A DNA stretch of 64,000 nucleotides from Candidatus Sphingomonas colombiensis (GTDB taxonomy: Bacteria; Pseudomonadota; Alphaproteobacteria; Sphingomonadales; Sphingomonadaceae), in NCBI GenBank assembly GCA_029202845.1, contig CP119315.1:3565001-3629000 (forward strand). Reading direction: 5' to 3'. Shown piece by piece: positions 53,785 through 63,290 of the stretch (positions are counted from its first letter, which is position 1; each line of letters begins with the position of its first letter). The position numbers and the translations under genes were made by a program. The notes beneath the pieces are model-generated. The model saw only the letters and a program-made list of their open reading frames with translations, was not told the DNA's origin and searched no databases.

Positions 53785-53871
53785 ATGCGCATGTTTGAAA
53801 CCGCCGCCAGCTTCGCGCTGGTGATCGCGGCTCAGGCGCTGGTGGTCGGCGTGGTTTCTACCGCGTTCTGA
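53785..53871 (+). CDS. Very small single-helix membrane protein, hypothetical
   Basis: A 28-residue frame: MRMFETAASFALVIAAQALV, then VGVVSTAF. It forms one hydrophobic helix. GAGGAG (53771-53776) lies 8 bp before the ATG, a hairpin CGCCGG/CCGGCG precedes that site, and a strong hairpin follows the stop. An ATG at 53780 in another frame gives only a 14-residue non-hydrophobic peptide. The tight ribosome site and own hairpins support a real microprotein gene, but no homologue is known to me. Confidence 0.55.
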   Translation: MRMFETAASFALVIAAQALVVGVVSTAF

Positions 53872-53882
53872 CGCATCCGCCG

Positions 53883-53905
53883 CCGCCCCTTTTCACAAGG
53901 GGCGG
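53883..53905 (+). terminator. Hairpin after the 28-residue microprotein gene
   Basis: CCGCCCCTT, loop TTCAC, AAGGGGCGG is a perfect 9-bp stem 12 bp past the stop at 53871 and before the convergent gene's stop at 53920. There is no T-run, so it may serve both directions. Confidence 0.55.
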
Positions 53906-53919
53906 ACTGGCGGGCGCGG

Positions 53920-54378
53920 TTATCTCGCGAATATCCGCAACAACGTCTCATAACTTTCTAGCCCCGGCGCGCCCAAAACGGTGAAGCCGGCGCGCAGCAG
54001 GAAGGCATGGCGCGCGATCTCCGCCTGCTGTTCGATGCCGTAACGCGCGAGGGGCCAGCCGGGGACGAAGCTGTAGTGATAGCGGCAGAAGGGATGCCGG
54101 GCGAGCGGCAGGCACACCCCGCGCTGATGCTGCCAGATGTGGCACATCTCGTGGATGAACAGCCCCTGGAGATCGAGCGGCGCCTCGGCGAAATCGTCGC
54201 GATAGCTGGCACCGGCCGGATGGAAATGGATCGTCCCGCGCGGCGCCATCACCACGTTGCGCGGCTGAAAAAACGCCCATCGCCGCCGCGCGATGCCCAC
54301 CGCGCCATAATCGATCGTATCGCCATAGATGGAGCGGGCGAGCGCGACCTCACCCGGCGTCAGGCCGCGTTTGCTCAC
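53920..54378 (-). CDS. Vgr-related zinc-peptidase-like protein, hypothetical
   Basis: About 152 residues with the putative zinc motif LFIHEMCHIWQHQRG (HExxH). Other recognisable parts are ALARSIYGDTIDYGAV and APRGTIHFHPAGASY before it, and WPLARYGIEQQAEIARHAFL after it. Sphingomonad genomes annotate such proteins as vgr-related; despite the name no VgrG spike domain is seen. A peptidase role is inferred from HExxH only. The GTG start at 54376-54378 avoids overlap with the copper chaperone gene; upstream frame extension would overlap it. Confidence 0.7.
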   Translation of the reverse strand: MSKRGLTPGEVALARSIYGDTIDYGAVGIARRRWAFFQPRNVVMAPRGTIHFHPAGASYRDDFAEAPLDLQGLFIHEMCHIWQHQRGVCLPLARHPFCRYHYSFVPGWPLARYGIEQQAEIARHAFLLRAGFTVLGAPGLESYETLLRIFAR

Positions 54379-54403
54379 CGGCCTTTGCCCATCCTGTTGC
54401 GCC

Positions 54404-54850
54404 TCAGGCCTTTGGCGGCGGATCGCCTGCCGCGATGACATTGGCCTGCTGCTGGATGCGCAGGCCATCCGAGAAAGTGAAAGTGAAGGTGATCTGGCTA
54501 CCCGGCTTCACGCTCGGATTCACGTCGAACAACATCGCGTGCTGGCCGCCGGGGGCGAACCGCACTGTCTGCAACGCCGGCACCCGCACCTGCTGCACCG
54601 CATCCATTGACATCATTCCACCGGGAGCCGCCGGCTTCATCTCATGCATTTCAGTGCGCACCGCGACATCGGTGGAGACGTTGATCAGCGTCGCGTCCGC
54701 AGGGCCACCGTTCAACGTGAAATAACCCGCCGCCGGGCGACCGGGCACCGCCGCGAGCCGCACCCAGGCATCCTGCACCGCAAGCTCTTTCTCCTGCGCA
54801 CACCCAGCGAGGGCCGCAGCGGCGAGGACGAAAGTGGCGAAGATGCGCAA
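54404..54850 (-). CDS. PCu(A)C-family copper chaperone lipoprotein
   Basis: A 148-residue protein with a lipobox (LAGC, Cys16) and the PCuAC core: VQDAWVRLAAVPGRPAAGYF, EMHEMKPAAPGGMMSMD and GGQHAMLFDV. The Met/His ligands (HxM with M-x-M, and HxM) match the Cu(I)-binding site H(M)x10Mx21HxM. It delivers copper to the CuA site of cytochrome oxidase in the periplasm. It is probably co-transcribed with the downstream vgr-related gene (26 bp apart). Confidence 0.9.
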   Translation of the reverse strand: MRIFATFVLAAAALAGCAQEKELAVQDAWVRLAAVPGRPAAGYFTLNGGPADATLINVSTDVAVRTEMHEMKPAAPGGMMSMDAVQQVRVPALQTVRFAPGGQHAMLFDVNPSVKPGSQITFTFTFSDGLRIQQQANVIAAGDPPPKA

Positions 54851-54902
54851 GGCGGGTTTCTCCCGTAACGGAACAGCAAGTTAAAGCTAGCGCGCAGACC
54901 TT

Positions 54903-54930
54903 CTTGCGGCAAGGCGCACGACACCTATAT
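54903..54930 (+). promoter_or_regulatory. RpoH (sigma-32) heat-shock promoter of dnaK
   Basis: CTTG at 54903-54906, a 17-bp spacer, then CCTATAT at 54924-54930 matches the alphaproteobacterial RpoH consensus CTTG-N17/18-CYTATnT at every defined position. It points at dnaK, about 75 bp before its ATG. Confidence 0.8.
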
Positions 54931-55007
54931 CGCGCCAGTCAACCGTTTGCGCGTCGCCGCTTCACGGGACGCGGACGTAGTTAAATGTAGGGGCTAGAAG
55001 AGCACTC

Positions 55008-56921
<1,914 letters not shown>

Positions 56922-56938
56922 GTAGCGTGATCCGCGAT

Positions 56939-57013
56939 CGTCATGCCGGCTTCGGCCAGCATCTCAGGCAACAAAGCGCCTTGCCCGAGACCCCGGCATT
57001 TGCCGGGGTGACG
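56939..57013. repeat. REP-like palindromic element between dnaK and dnaJ
   Basis: The 75-bp stretch begins CGTCATGCCGGC and ends GCCGGGGTGACG, an imperfect terminal inverted repeat (10 of 12), and includes an inner stem CCCCGGC/GCCGGGG (56991-57008). Elements with CGTCA...TGACG ends and CCCCGGC cores are common between sphingomonad genes. It could stabilise dnaK mRNA or lower dnaJ expression. Confidence 0.6.
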
Positions 57014-57042
57014 GTCGCCGGAACGCTGGGCGGGGGCCCTAA

Positions 57043-58161
57043 ATGACCGAAATAGATTATTACGAGCTGCTGGAGGTCGAGCGTGGCGCCGACTCCGCAA
57101 CGATAAAATCGGCCTATCGCAAGCTCGCGATGAAGCATCATCCGGACAAGAACGGCGGGTGCAAGGACAACGAGGCGAAGTTCAAGGCGGTCAGCGAGGC
57201 TTATGATTGCCTCAAGGATCCGCAGAAGCGCGCCGCCTATGATCGCTTCGGCCATGCCGCGTTCCAGAATGGCGGCGGTGGCGGCGGCGGAGCACAGGAT
57301 TTCGCGGGCTTCTCCGACATTTTCGAAAGCGTGTTCGGCGAATTCATGGGTGGCGGTCGCGGGGGGCATAACCAGCCTCGGCGTGGCGCCGATCTCCGCT
57401 ACGACATGGAGATCACATTCGAGGAAGCCTATCACGGCAAGACCGCCGAGATCACGATCGACGTCACCGCATCATGCGAGAGCTGCCACGGCTCCGGCGC
57501 GAAACCCGGCACGCATGCGCATACCTGTTCCACCTGCGCCGGCCACGGCAAGGTTCGGGCACAACAGGGCTTTTTCGTGGTCGAGCGCGCCTGCCCGGTG
57601 TGCAGCGGCTCGGGGCAGGTGATCGACGATCCGTGCCGCGATTGTCGCGGCGACGGGCGGGTCGAGCAGACCAAGACGCTCAGCGTCAACATTCCCGCCG
57701 GTGTCGATGAGGGAACGCGCGTCCGCATGTCCGGCGAAGGCGAAGCCGGCCCGCGTGGCGCGGCGGCGGGCGATCTCTACATCTTCCTCCACCTCAAGCG
57801 GCATGCGATCTTCGAGCGCGAGGGCACCACCCTTTTCGCGCGCGCGCCGATCAGCTTCACCACCGCGACGCTCGGCGGCATGCTGTCGATCCCGGGCCTC
57901 GATGGGCGGACTCATGAAGTGAAGATCCCGGCAGGCATCCAGTCCGGCAAGCAATTGCGTCAGCGCGGCGCGGGCATGCCGGTGCTGCAGGGGCGTGGCC
58001 ACGGCGATCTCGTGCTTCAGATCGACGTGGAGACCCCTACCCGGCTTTCCACGCGCCAGCGGGAACTGCTAGAGATGTTCCGTGAGACCGAAACCGGAGA
58101 GGAATGTCCGGCGGCGCAGGGCTTTTTCGCCCGGCTCAGGAATGCCTTTGCGGGGGATTGA
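57043..58161 (+). CDS. dnaJ: Chaperone DnaJ (Hsp40)
   Basis: A 372-residue type I Hsp40: J domain ([28 protein letters not shown] with the HPD loop), G/F-rich linker, and a zinc domain with four CxxCxGxG repeats ([40 protein letters not shown]), followed by the substrate-binding C-terminal domains ([20 protein letters not shown]). It stimulates DnaK ATPase and hands over clients. It lies downstream of dnaK in the standard order. Confidence 0.97.
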   Translation: MTEIDYYELLEVERGADSATIKSAYRKLAMKHHPDKNGGCKDNEAKFKAVSEAYDCLKDPQKRAAYDRFGHAAFQNGGGGGGGAQDFAGFSDIFESVFGEFMGGGRGGHNQPRRGADLRYDMEITFEEAYHGKTAEITIDVTASCESCHGSGAKPGTHAHTCSTCAGHGKVRAQQGFFVVERACPVCSGSGQVIDDPCRDCRGDGRVEQTKTLSVNIPAGVDEGTRVRMSGEGEAGPRGAAAGDLYIFLHLKRHAIFEREGTTLFARAPISFTTATLGGMLSIPGLDGRTHEVKIPAGIQSGKQLRQRGAGMPVLQGRGHGDLVLQIDVETPTRLSTRQRELLEMFRETETGEECPAAQGFFARLRNAFAGD

Positions 58162-58178
58162 CGAGTAGGAGCTGCATC

Positions 58179-58553
58179 ATGCGAATCCTGTTACCGGCTG
58201 CCATCGCCATCGCCGCGCTCTCCGCGCCGGGTTCTGCGCGCGACCACAACGAGATCCCTGTCGCGACACCGGATGGAAAGCCGCAGAGCTGTGTCCCGAT
58301 CATGAGCCTGCGCGAAAGCCTGGTGCGGAGCGACAGCGTGATCGATTTCCACATTTCCGGCGATCGCTATTATCGCGTCACCCTGCCGCAATCCTGCTCT
58401 GGCCTCGGGTCTGAGCGGCGTTTTGCTTATTCCACCTCGCTCAGCCAATTGTGCTCCACGGATATCATCACGGTGCTTTACCAAAGCCCGCCGATGCGTG
58501 GCGCGAGTTGCGGCTTGGGGCAATTTCAGCCGGTAAAGATCGCAAAGCGATGA
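58179..58553 (+). CDS. Small secreted protein, possibly DUF6491 family
   Basis: A 124-residue protein with a signal peptide (MRILLPAAIAIAALSAPGSA) and four cysteines. The pattern SDSVIDFHISGDRYYRVTLP then SCSGLGSERRFAYST and LCSTDIITVLY resembles the DUF6491 type, where an R/D-x-I-x-F segment is followed by yyR..L...C..L; that assignment is from memory. AGGAG lies 8 bp before ATG 58179, 17 bp past dnaJ, so it may be read with dnaJ. Confidence 0.75.
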   Translation: MRILLPAAIAIAALSAPGSARDHNEIPVATPDGKPQSCVPIMSLRESLVRSDSVIDFHISGDRYYRVTLPQSCSGLGSERRFAYSTSLSQLCSTDIITVLYQSPPMRGASCGLGQFQPVKIAKR

Positions 58554-58599
58554 AGCCTCTGGCGTTCGGCGGAAACCGCTGCTAGTCGCCCCGAACCAC

Positions 58600-58646
<47 letters not shown>

Positions 58647-58676
<30 letters not shown>

Positions 58677-58857
58677 GTTCTGTATAAAAGCAAGAACCCC
58701 GGCATTGGCGTCGGCGCCGCCGAAAACGGCATGCTCCTGCGCTTGCAGACTCCCGCGTATCAAGACCGATTCGGGCGTCACGACGATTTCATCGACCAAT
58801 GGCCGTGCATATGCCTCTCGCAGCGCGGAATTCCCATCGCGCGGTCCTTCGCTGCGA
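58647..58857 (-). pseudogene. C-terminal remnant of a site-specific recombinase ending in tRNA-Arg
   Basis: The minus strand encodes [20 protein letters not shown] followed by [15 protein letters not shown] and finally [16 protein letters not shown] with the stop inside the tRNA. The V-x-I-x-G-S-x-x-x-L pattern and the terminal WRTRQDSN, which is read from the tRNA 3' end, are typical for C-termini of large serine recombinases and integrases next to their tRNA target. An in-frame TAG at about 58857 and loss of all catalytic domains make it a relic. It suggests a past mobile element at this tRNA. Confidence 0.6.
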
Positions 58858-58908
58858 ACCTATCGAGAATCGCTGGCGTGCTGTCGCGGTGGAGCATAGC
58901 AAGCCGCT

Positions 58909-59041
58909 GTTTCAGACTGCGGAGCTATACGGCAACATCACACCCGCCGAAGCCGAAGACCAATATTATGCTGCCACGGACAACATCGATAGGATAACCT
59001 GACTCACAACCCAACGCCTCCCACAAACCGGGCCTGGTTCA
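58909..59041 (+). mobile_element. 3' end remnant of an IS3-family element
   Basis: The sequence encodes GNITPAEAEDQYYAATDNID and then the end ACAACCCAACGCCTC...GGGCCTGGTTCA. It is clearly related to the last ~130 bp of the IS at 14120-15075 (GNIPPAEAE..., ACAACCCAATGCCTCC...GCGCGGTTCA). Only the orfB end and the right terminal repeat remain; the left part is gone. The copies have diverged too much to be a recent duplication. Confidence 0.75.
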
Positions 59042-59244
59042 GGGAGTGCAGCCATCGTGACTTTCTGATCAGCGGCATGCGATTGCGGATTCGTCTGGCT
59101 GAGGCCCAAGCTGCTTCCTAAACAGGGCGTTGAGCTAATCCGACCTGCAGGTCTTGCGCGGGAAAGCGCTACAAGAATCGAAACTCCCGGAACGCACCGA
59201 CAATCGTGGCCAATTAACTACAATTCAACGAGCGAGCGGCCAAC

Positions 59245-59287
59245 TGGCGCCAATTGGCGCCAATTGGCGCCAATTGGCGCCAATTGG
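59245..59287. repeat. Four 10-bp palindromic tandem repeats before the diguanylate cyclase
   Basis: TGGCGCCAAT is repeated exactly four times (59245-59284) and followed by TGG. The unit alternates the palindromes GGCGCC and CCAATTGG, so each site repeats once per helical turn on the same face of DNA. It ends 46 bp before the ATG of the GGDEF gene. It may be a clustered operator or a slippage-prone tract. Confidence 0.85.
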
Positions 59288-59333
59288 AACACGATGCCCG
59301 TGGCTCCCACAACCCTGCCGGATACAGCCTACC

Positions 59334-60305
59334 ATGAACATGATTTCGACGATGAGGGATTACCTTCCCGGCAGCACCAACACGGGCATGGATTGCGACT
59401 TCGCGGTTTATAAGACCCTGCTGGAATCGACGATGGCGATCCCGTGGAAGATCGACTGGGCCACCATGCGCTTCGCTTATATCGGCCCGCAGATCGAGCC
59501 TCTGCTGGGCTGGAAGCAGGATAGCTGGGTGTCTGTGGAGGATTGGGCGTCGCGTATCCATCCAGACGATAGGGACAATGTCGTGAATTTCTGTGTCTCG
59601 CAGTCAATTGCGGGGATCGATCACGAAGCGGATTATCGAGCGCTGACCAAGGATAAGGGCTTTGTCTGGATCCGCGATGTCGTCCATGTCGTGCGCAACG
59701 AACAGGGCGAGGTCGAAAGCCTGATCGGTTTCATGTTCGATATCAGCGAGCGAAAACGCATCGAACAGGAATTGATCAAGATGCAGCAGAAGCTGGAAGC
59801 GCTCTCCTTTGAGGACGGGCTGACGCGAACGTCGAACCGGCGCCGGTTCGACGAGCGCCTGAACGCAGAGTGGGAAAACGCTCGCGACAGCTCGTCACCT
59901 CTTTCAATGATCCTGCTGGATATCGATCACTTCAAGCAGTTCAACGACCGCTACGGCCATATTCGGGGTGACGAATGCCTCATTGCGGTTGCGATGGCGC
60001 TACGGCAGATCGGATGCCGGGCAAAGGATGTGGTTGCCCGTTATGGCGGCGAAGAATTTGTCTTGCTGCTTCCGGAAACGGATGAAAGCACCGCGCTGGA
60101 ACTGGCGAGGCAATGCAAGCAAGCCATCGAGGCTCTCGCCATACCGCATGAAAAATCGGATTGCAGCCCGTTCGTGACAGCCTGCGTCGGTGTCGGCACC
60201 ATCATTCCATCCGCAGAAGCGAGGTCGAGAGACTTTTGCGAGATGGTTGACAGGCTGCTCTATGCCGCAAAGCAGAATGGCCGAAACCAAATCAAGTCCA
60301 TGTGA
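59334..60305 (+). CDS. PAS-GGDEF diguanylate cyclase
   Basis: A 323-residue protein. A PAS domain with PAC motif occupies about residues 25-145 (IPWKIDWATMRFAYIGPQIE, WASRIHPDDRDNVVNF, SLIGFMFDISERKRIEQELI), a short coiled linker follows, then a GGDEF domain (LSFEDGLTRTSNRRRFDERL, MILLDIDHFKQFNDRYGHIRGD, VARYGGEEFVLLLPET). The GGEEF active site is intact, so synthesis of cyclic di-GMP from GTP is expected. No RxxD inhibitory site is seen five residues upstream of GGEEF (that region is CRAKDVVARY). No membrane segment is present; the PAS domain probably senses a cytosolic cue. It starts at ATG 59334 or 59340. Confidence 0.92.
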   Translation: MNMISTMRDYLPGSTNTGMDCDFAVYKTLLESTMAIPWKIDWATMRFAYIGPQIEPLLGWKQDSWVSVEDWASRIHPDDRDNVVNFCVSQSIAGIDHEADYRALTKDKGFVWIRDVVHVVRNEQGEVESLIGFMFDISERKRIEQELIKMQQKLEALSFEDGLTRTSNRRRFDERLNAEWENARDSSSPLSMILLDIDHFKQFNDRYGHIRGDECLIAVAMALRQIGCRAKDVVARYGGEEFVLLLPETDESTALELARQCKQAIEALAIPHEKSDCSPFVTACVGVGTIIPSAEARSRDFCEMVDRLLYAAKQNGRNQIKSM

Positions 60306-60718
60306 TCGTGCCCGGATGGACTGACGGAGGCTTCGGGCGGTGCTGCGGCGGGCTGCCCGTGAGCCACAGCCAAGGCTGTTCGCCAGCAAACTGGCCGTGA
60401 TTTACCCGATGTTGAAAAAGTCGACGCGCCTTCGACAATTTCGGGCAAGAATGCTGCCGAAAGTCTTTTAATGCCCGCTTGTCGGTAGTGTAGCCGCGAA
60501 AATCGCCTTCCAGATTCCAGACGTTCTTTGAGGATACGATCTGGAGAAGCCAAATAGCCGCCTCTGGCCGCGAGCCACCCGATATCCATGACGATATTGA
60601 GGCGCGTCGCGGCCCCGGCGTTCAAGCCCAATCTCGTTCGGCGATCCCCCACCAATCAAGCATTGCGCTCCCAGCCACAGCTTGCCAGTCTTCAGGCATT
60701 CTTGCTTGGGGGAAAACC
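60306..60718. other. 413-bp non-coding gap
   Basis: No convincing gene is seen. A minus-strand frame (60260-60655) contains PEIVEGASTFSTSGKSRPVC and overlaps the end of the cyclase gene; it has no recognisable family or ribosome site and may be debris. The last ~30 bp contain the ribosome-site region (TTGGGGGAAAACC) of the amidohydrolase gene. Confidence 0.5.
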
Positions 60719-62757
60719 ATGCGCCGGATACTGTTTGCCTCGCTGCTCGCCGCTACCGCATCGATTGCCGCCGCCGAGCCGGCGTCAAAGGAACAGTTGA
60801 TGGTGCCCCCATCGGGCGCACGTCACTTCACGATTAGTTCGACGGCCGGAAAACATGGCGACATTTGGTCATGGAAAATGCCGGATGGGCGCACGGCTTA
60901 TCGCATGTCGATGTCGTTGCGCGGCTGGGTCACCGAAACCGATGAGACGATGGCGACCGGACCCGATGGCCGGCCAACGACGATAGCCATTCGCGGCTAC
61001 ACCGATCAAGGCGACGCCACTGAAGACTTCAGCGTCGATACTGGCGGTGTCGCGCGCTGGAAGACGGCGGTTGATTCCGGCTCCGCCCCATTTGGTGACA
61101 AGCGCTACAATAGCTATGGCGGCCCGTGGCTTGCCGGTGAACGCGATATCGAAGCGCTGGTCGCGGCGGGCGACAAGGGCATTGATCTCCTGCCGACCGG
61201 CCACGCCAGCATCACCATCGGGCAAGCCGTTCAGATTGACGGGCCACAGGGAAATGCGACGGTCAAACTGGCATTCATTCAGGGCTACGGCTTCGCACCT
61301 ACGCCGGTTTGGCTCGACAAGGACAATCGTTATTTCGGCAACGCCGGCGTCATCTCGCTGCTACCTGAAGGCTACGAAAAAAACGGTCCGAAACTCAAAG
61401 ATATACAGGACAAGGCCACTGCCGCCATGGTGCGCGATGTTGCCCATCGCTTCCTTAGCCCAGCCAATCATACGCCCACGCTGATCGATCATGTACTGAT
61501 GTTCGATTCCGTTGCCGGAAGTTATCTGCCTGATCGCGCGGTTCTGATCGCCGACGGAAAGGTGGCGGCCGTCGGCGCGGGAGGATCAATCAAAACGCCG
61601 GCCGGCGCGACGGTGATAGACGGCCGCGGCAAGACGCTTCTCCCCGGTCTGTGGGACTCGCACCAGCACGTCGGCGACGACTGGAATTTGCTACAGAACG
61701 TTGCGACCGGTATGACCAATTATCGCAGCCCCGGCTCGATGATCGATGAGGCGCACAGCATCTACAAACGTCGCGCGGCCGGCGACCTGCTCGCGCCCGA
61801 TGGCAAAATCTCCGTGATCATCGATCGCAAGGATCCGCTCGCGGCGCAGGGTGCGCTAACCGTTTCCTCGGCGAACGAAGCGGTAGCGGCGGTCGACAAG
61901 ATCAAGGCGGCCGGGCTGTGGGGCGTCAAATTCTACACCTCGATGGACCCCGCATGGATCGCTCCGGCCGCCGCTGAAGCGCATCGGCTGGGCCTTCACG
62001 TCCACGGACATGTGCCGGCGGGCATGCGTCCGCTTGATGCGGTGCGCGCTGGCTATGACGAAGTTACCCACATCAACTTCATCATGATGCAGGCGATGCC
62101 GCAGGATGTTGTCGACAAAGCCAATACCGCCGCGCGGCTCGAAGGGCCGGCGAAATACGGGAAAGACGTCGATCTCGACTCCCCCGCGATGAAAGCCTTT
62201 TACGCCGAGCTTGCGAAACGAAACACGATTATTGACCCAACACTAACCGTTTGGGAACCGCTGCTGACCTCGGACGGGAGCGCCATTTCGCCGGAATATG
62301 CGCCCTTCGCTGACATCGCCCCGCCAGCGGTGGCTCGCGGATGGAAGATTGCCGGCTATCCGTTGTTCGGCGGCCTTACGCGGGATGATTTCCGCAAAAG
62401 CTTCGGCAAAATGGTCGGGCCGTCAGTCGACTGCATCAGGCTGGCGTGCGGATCGTTGCGGGTACCGATGGGTACGGCCTAGAATTGGTGCGTGAACTCG
62501 AACTCTATCAGAGTGCCGGGCTCTCAAATGCGGAAGCGCTGCAAACTGCGACGATCATTCCCGCACGCATGACCGGTATGGACGACCGCACGGGATCGAT
62601 TGCGCGCGGCAAGACAGCGGATATCATTCTCGTCGATGGCGATGTGTCGCAGAATCTATCCAATCTGCGTCAGGTCGATACGGTTTTCCTGGATGGCTAT
62701 CGGCTCAACGGAGCGGCTTTGCGAAAGGCGAGCGGATTGAGCGGCATGCCCAAATGA
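60719..62757 (+). pseudogene. Secreted amidohydrolase-family protein with one frameshift
   Basis: The first frame (60719-62482) encodes a signal peptide (MRRILFASLLAATASIAAAE) and an amidohydrolase (VIDGRGKTLLPGLWDSHQHV with the HxH metal site; HRLGLHVHGHVPAG; YDEVTHINFIMMQ). It then runs into KMVGPSVDCIRLACGS and stops. From about 62418 the next frame restores the expected sequence (LHQAGVRIVAGTDGYGLELV, with the catalytic Asp; AGLSNAEALQTATIIPARMT; GKTADIILVDGD). One missing base near 62410-62420 explains it. Intact length would be about 680 residues. It is either a recent pseudogene or a single-base assembly error. Confidence 0.88.
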
Positions 62758-62883
62758 CGATGCGATCCGTGTGCTGATCCGCGCAACGGGCGACTTGCGG
62801 CGGTCCCCCCGGGGCATCCGTGAGGCGTCACAACCCGCGTTCGGATCACCTGACGGAAGCACTCAGCCACCCCAGACCTCGGC

Positions 62884-63156
62884 CTAGAGTCGCGTCAAAT
62901 TGCCGCCGAGCAATTTCTCGATCCGCGCCCCAGGCCAACCGCGCGCGGAAAGGTCGTCCGCAAGCATACGGAAGCGCAAATTGCTGTTGTACTCCGCTAC
63001 GATATTGAAGATCCCCGCCCCTTCGCCGGGCGCGCCGATACCCTTTTTCGTGCGCTCTTCGTAGAATTTGCACTGCGCCGCACGAGCCGCATCATCGATC
63101 ATAGTCTTGGAGATCACCCCGTCGGGGCCGATCGCGATATGATCCTCGCCGCACAT
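62884..63156 (-). pseudogene. C-terminal fragment of an M19-type membrane dipeptidase
   Basis: The 90-residue frame reads MCGEDHIAIGPDGVIS, KKGIGAPGEGAGIFNIVAEY and RMLADDLSARGWPGARIEKL, then LGGNLTRL. This is the final part of renal-dipeptidase-like (peptidase M19) proteins, where GEDHxxIGxDG holds a metal-binding region and ARIEKILGGN is the C-terminal helix. The frame continues upstream a little (CYPNPRRPAAALQ) but no N-terminal catalytic domain follows on the minus strand, so about three quarters of the gene is missing. Confidence 0.7.
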
Positions 63157-63290
63157 TTGCAGCGCCGCAGCAGGTCTTCGCGGGTTGGGGTAGCATTGCC
63201 CAAACCATCTCGACGAAGGATCCGCGATCCCCTGACGCCTCGTCCAGGTGCGTCGGGGCTTCTCTCATTTTGAACACCCGCCGTTCGTGT

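Noticed and set aside
53920..54378. Type VI secretion VgrG spike protein
   Set aside because: Only the database-style name is shared; no spike or Gp5/Gp27 domain is visible and the protein is too short.
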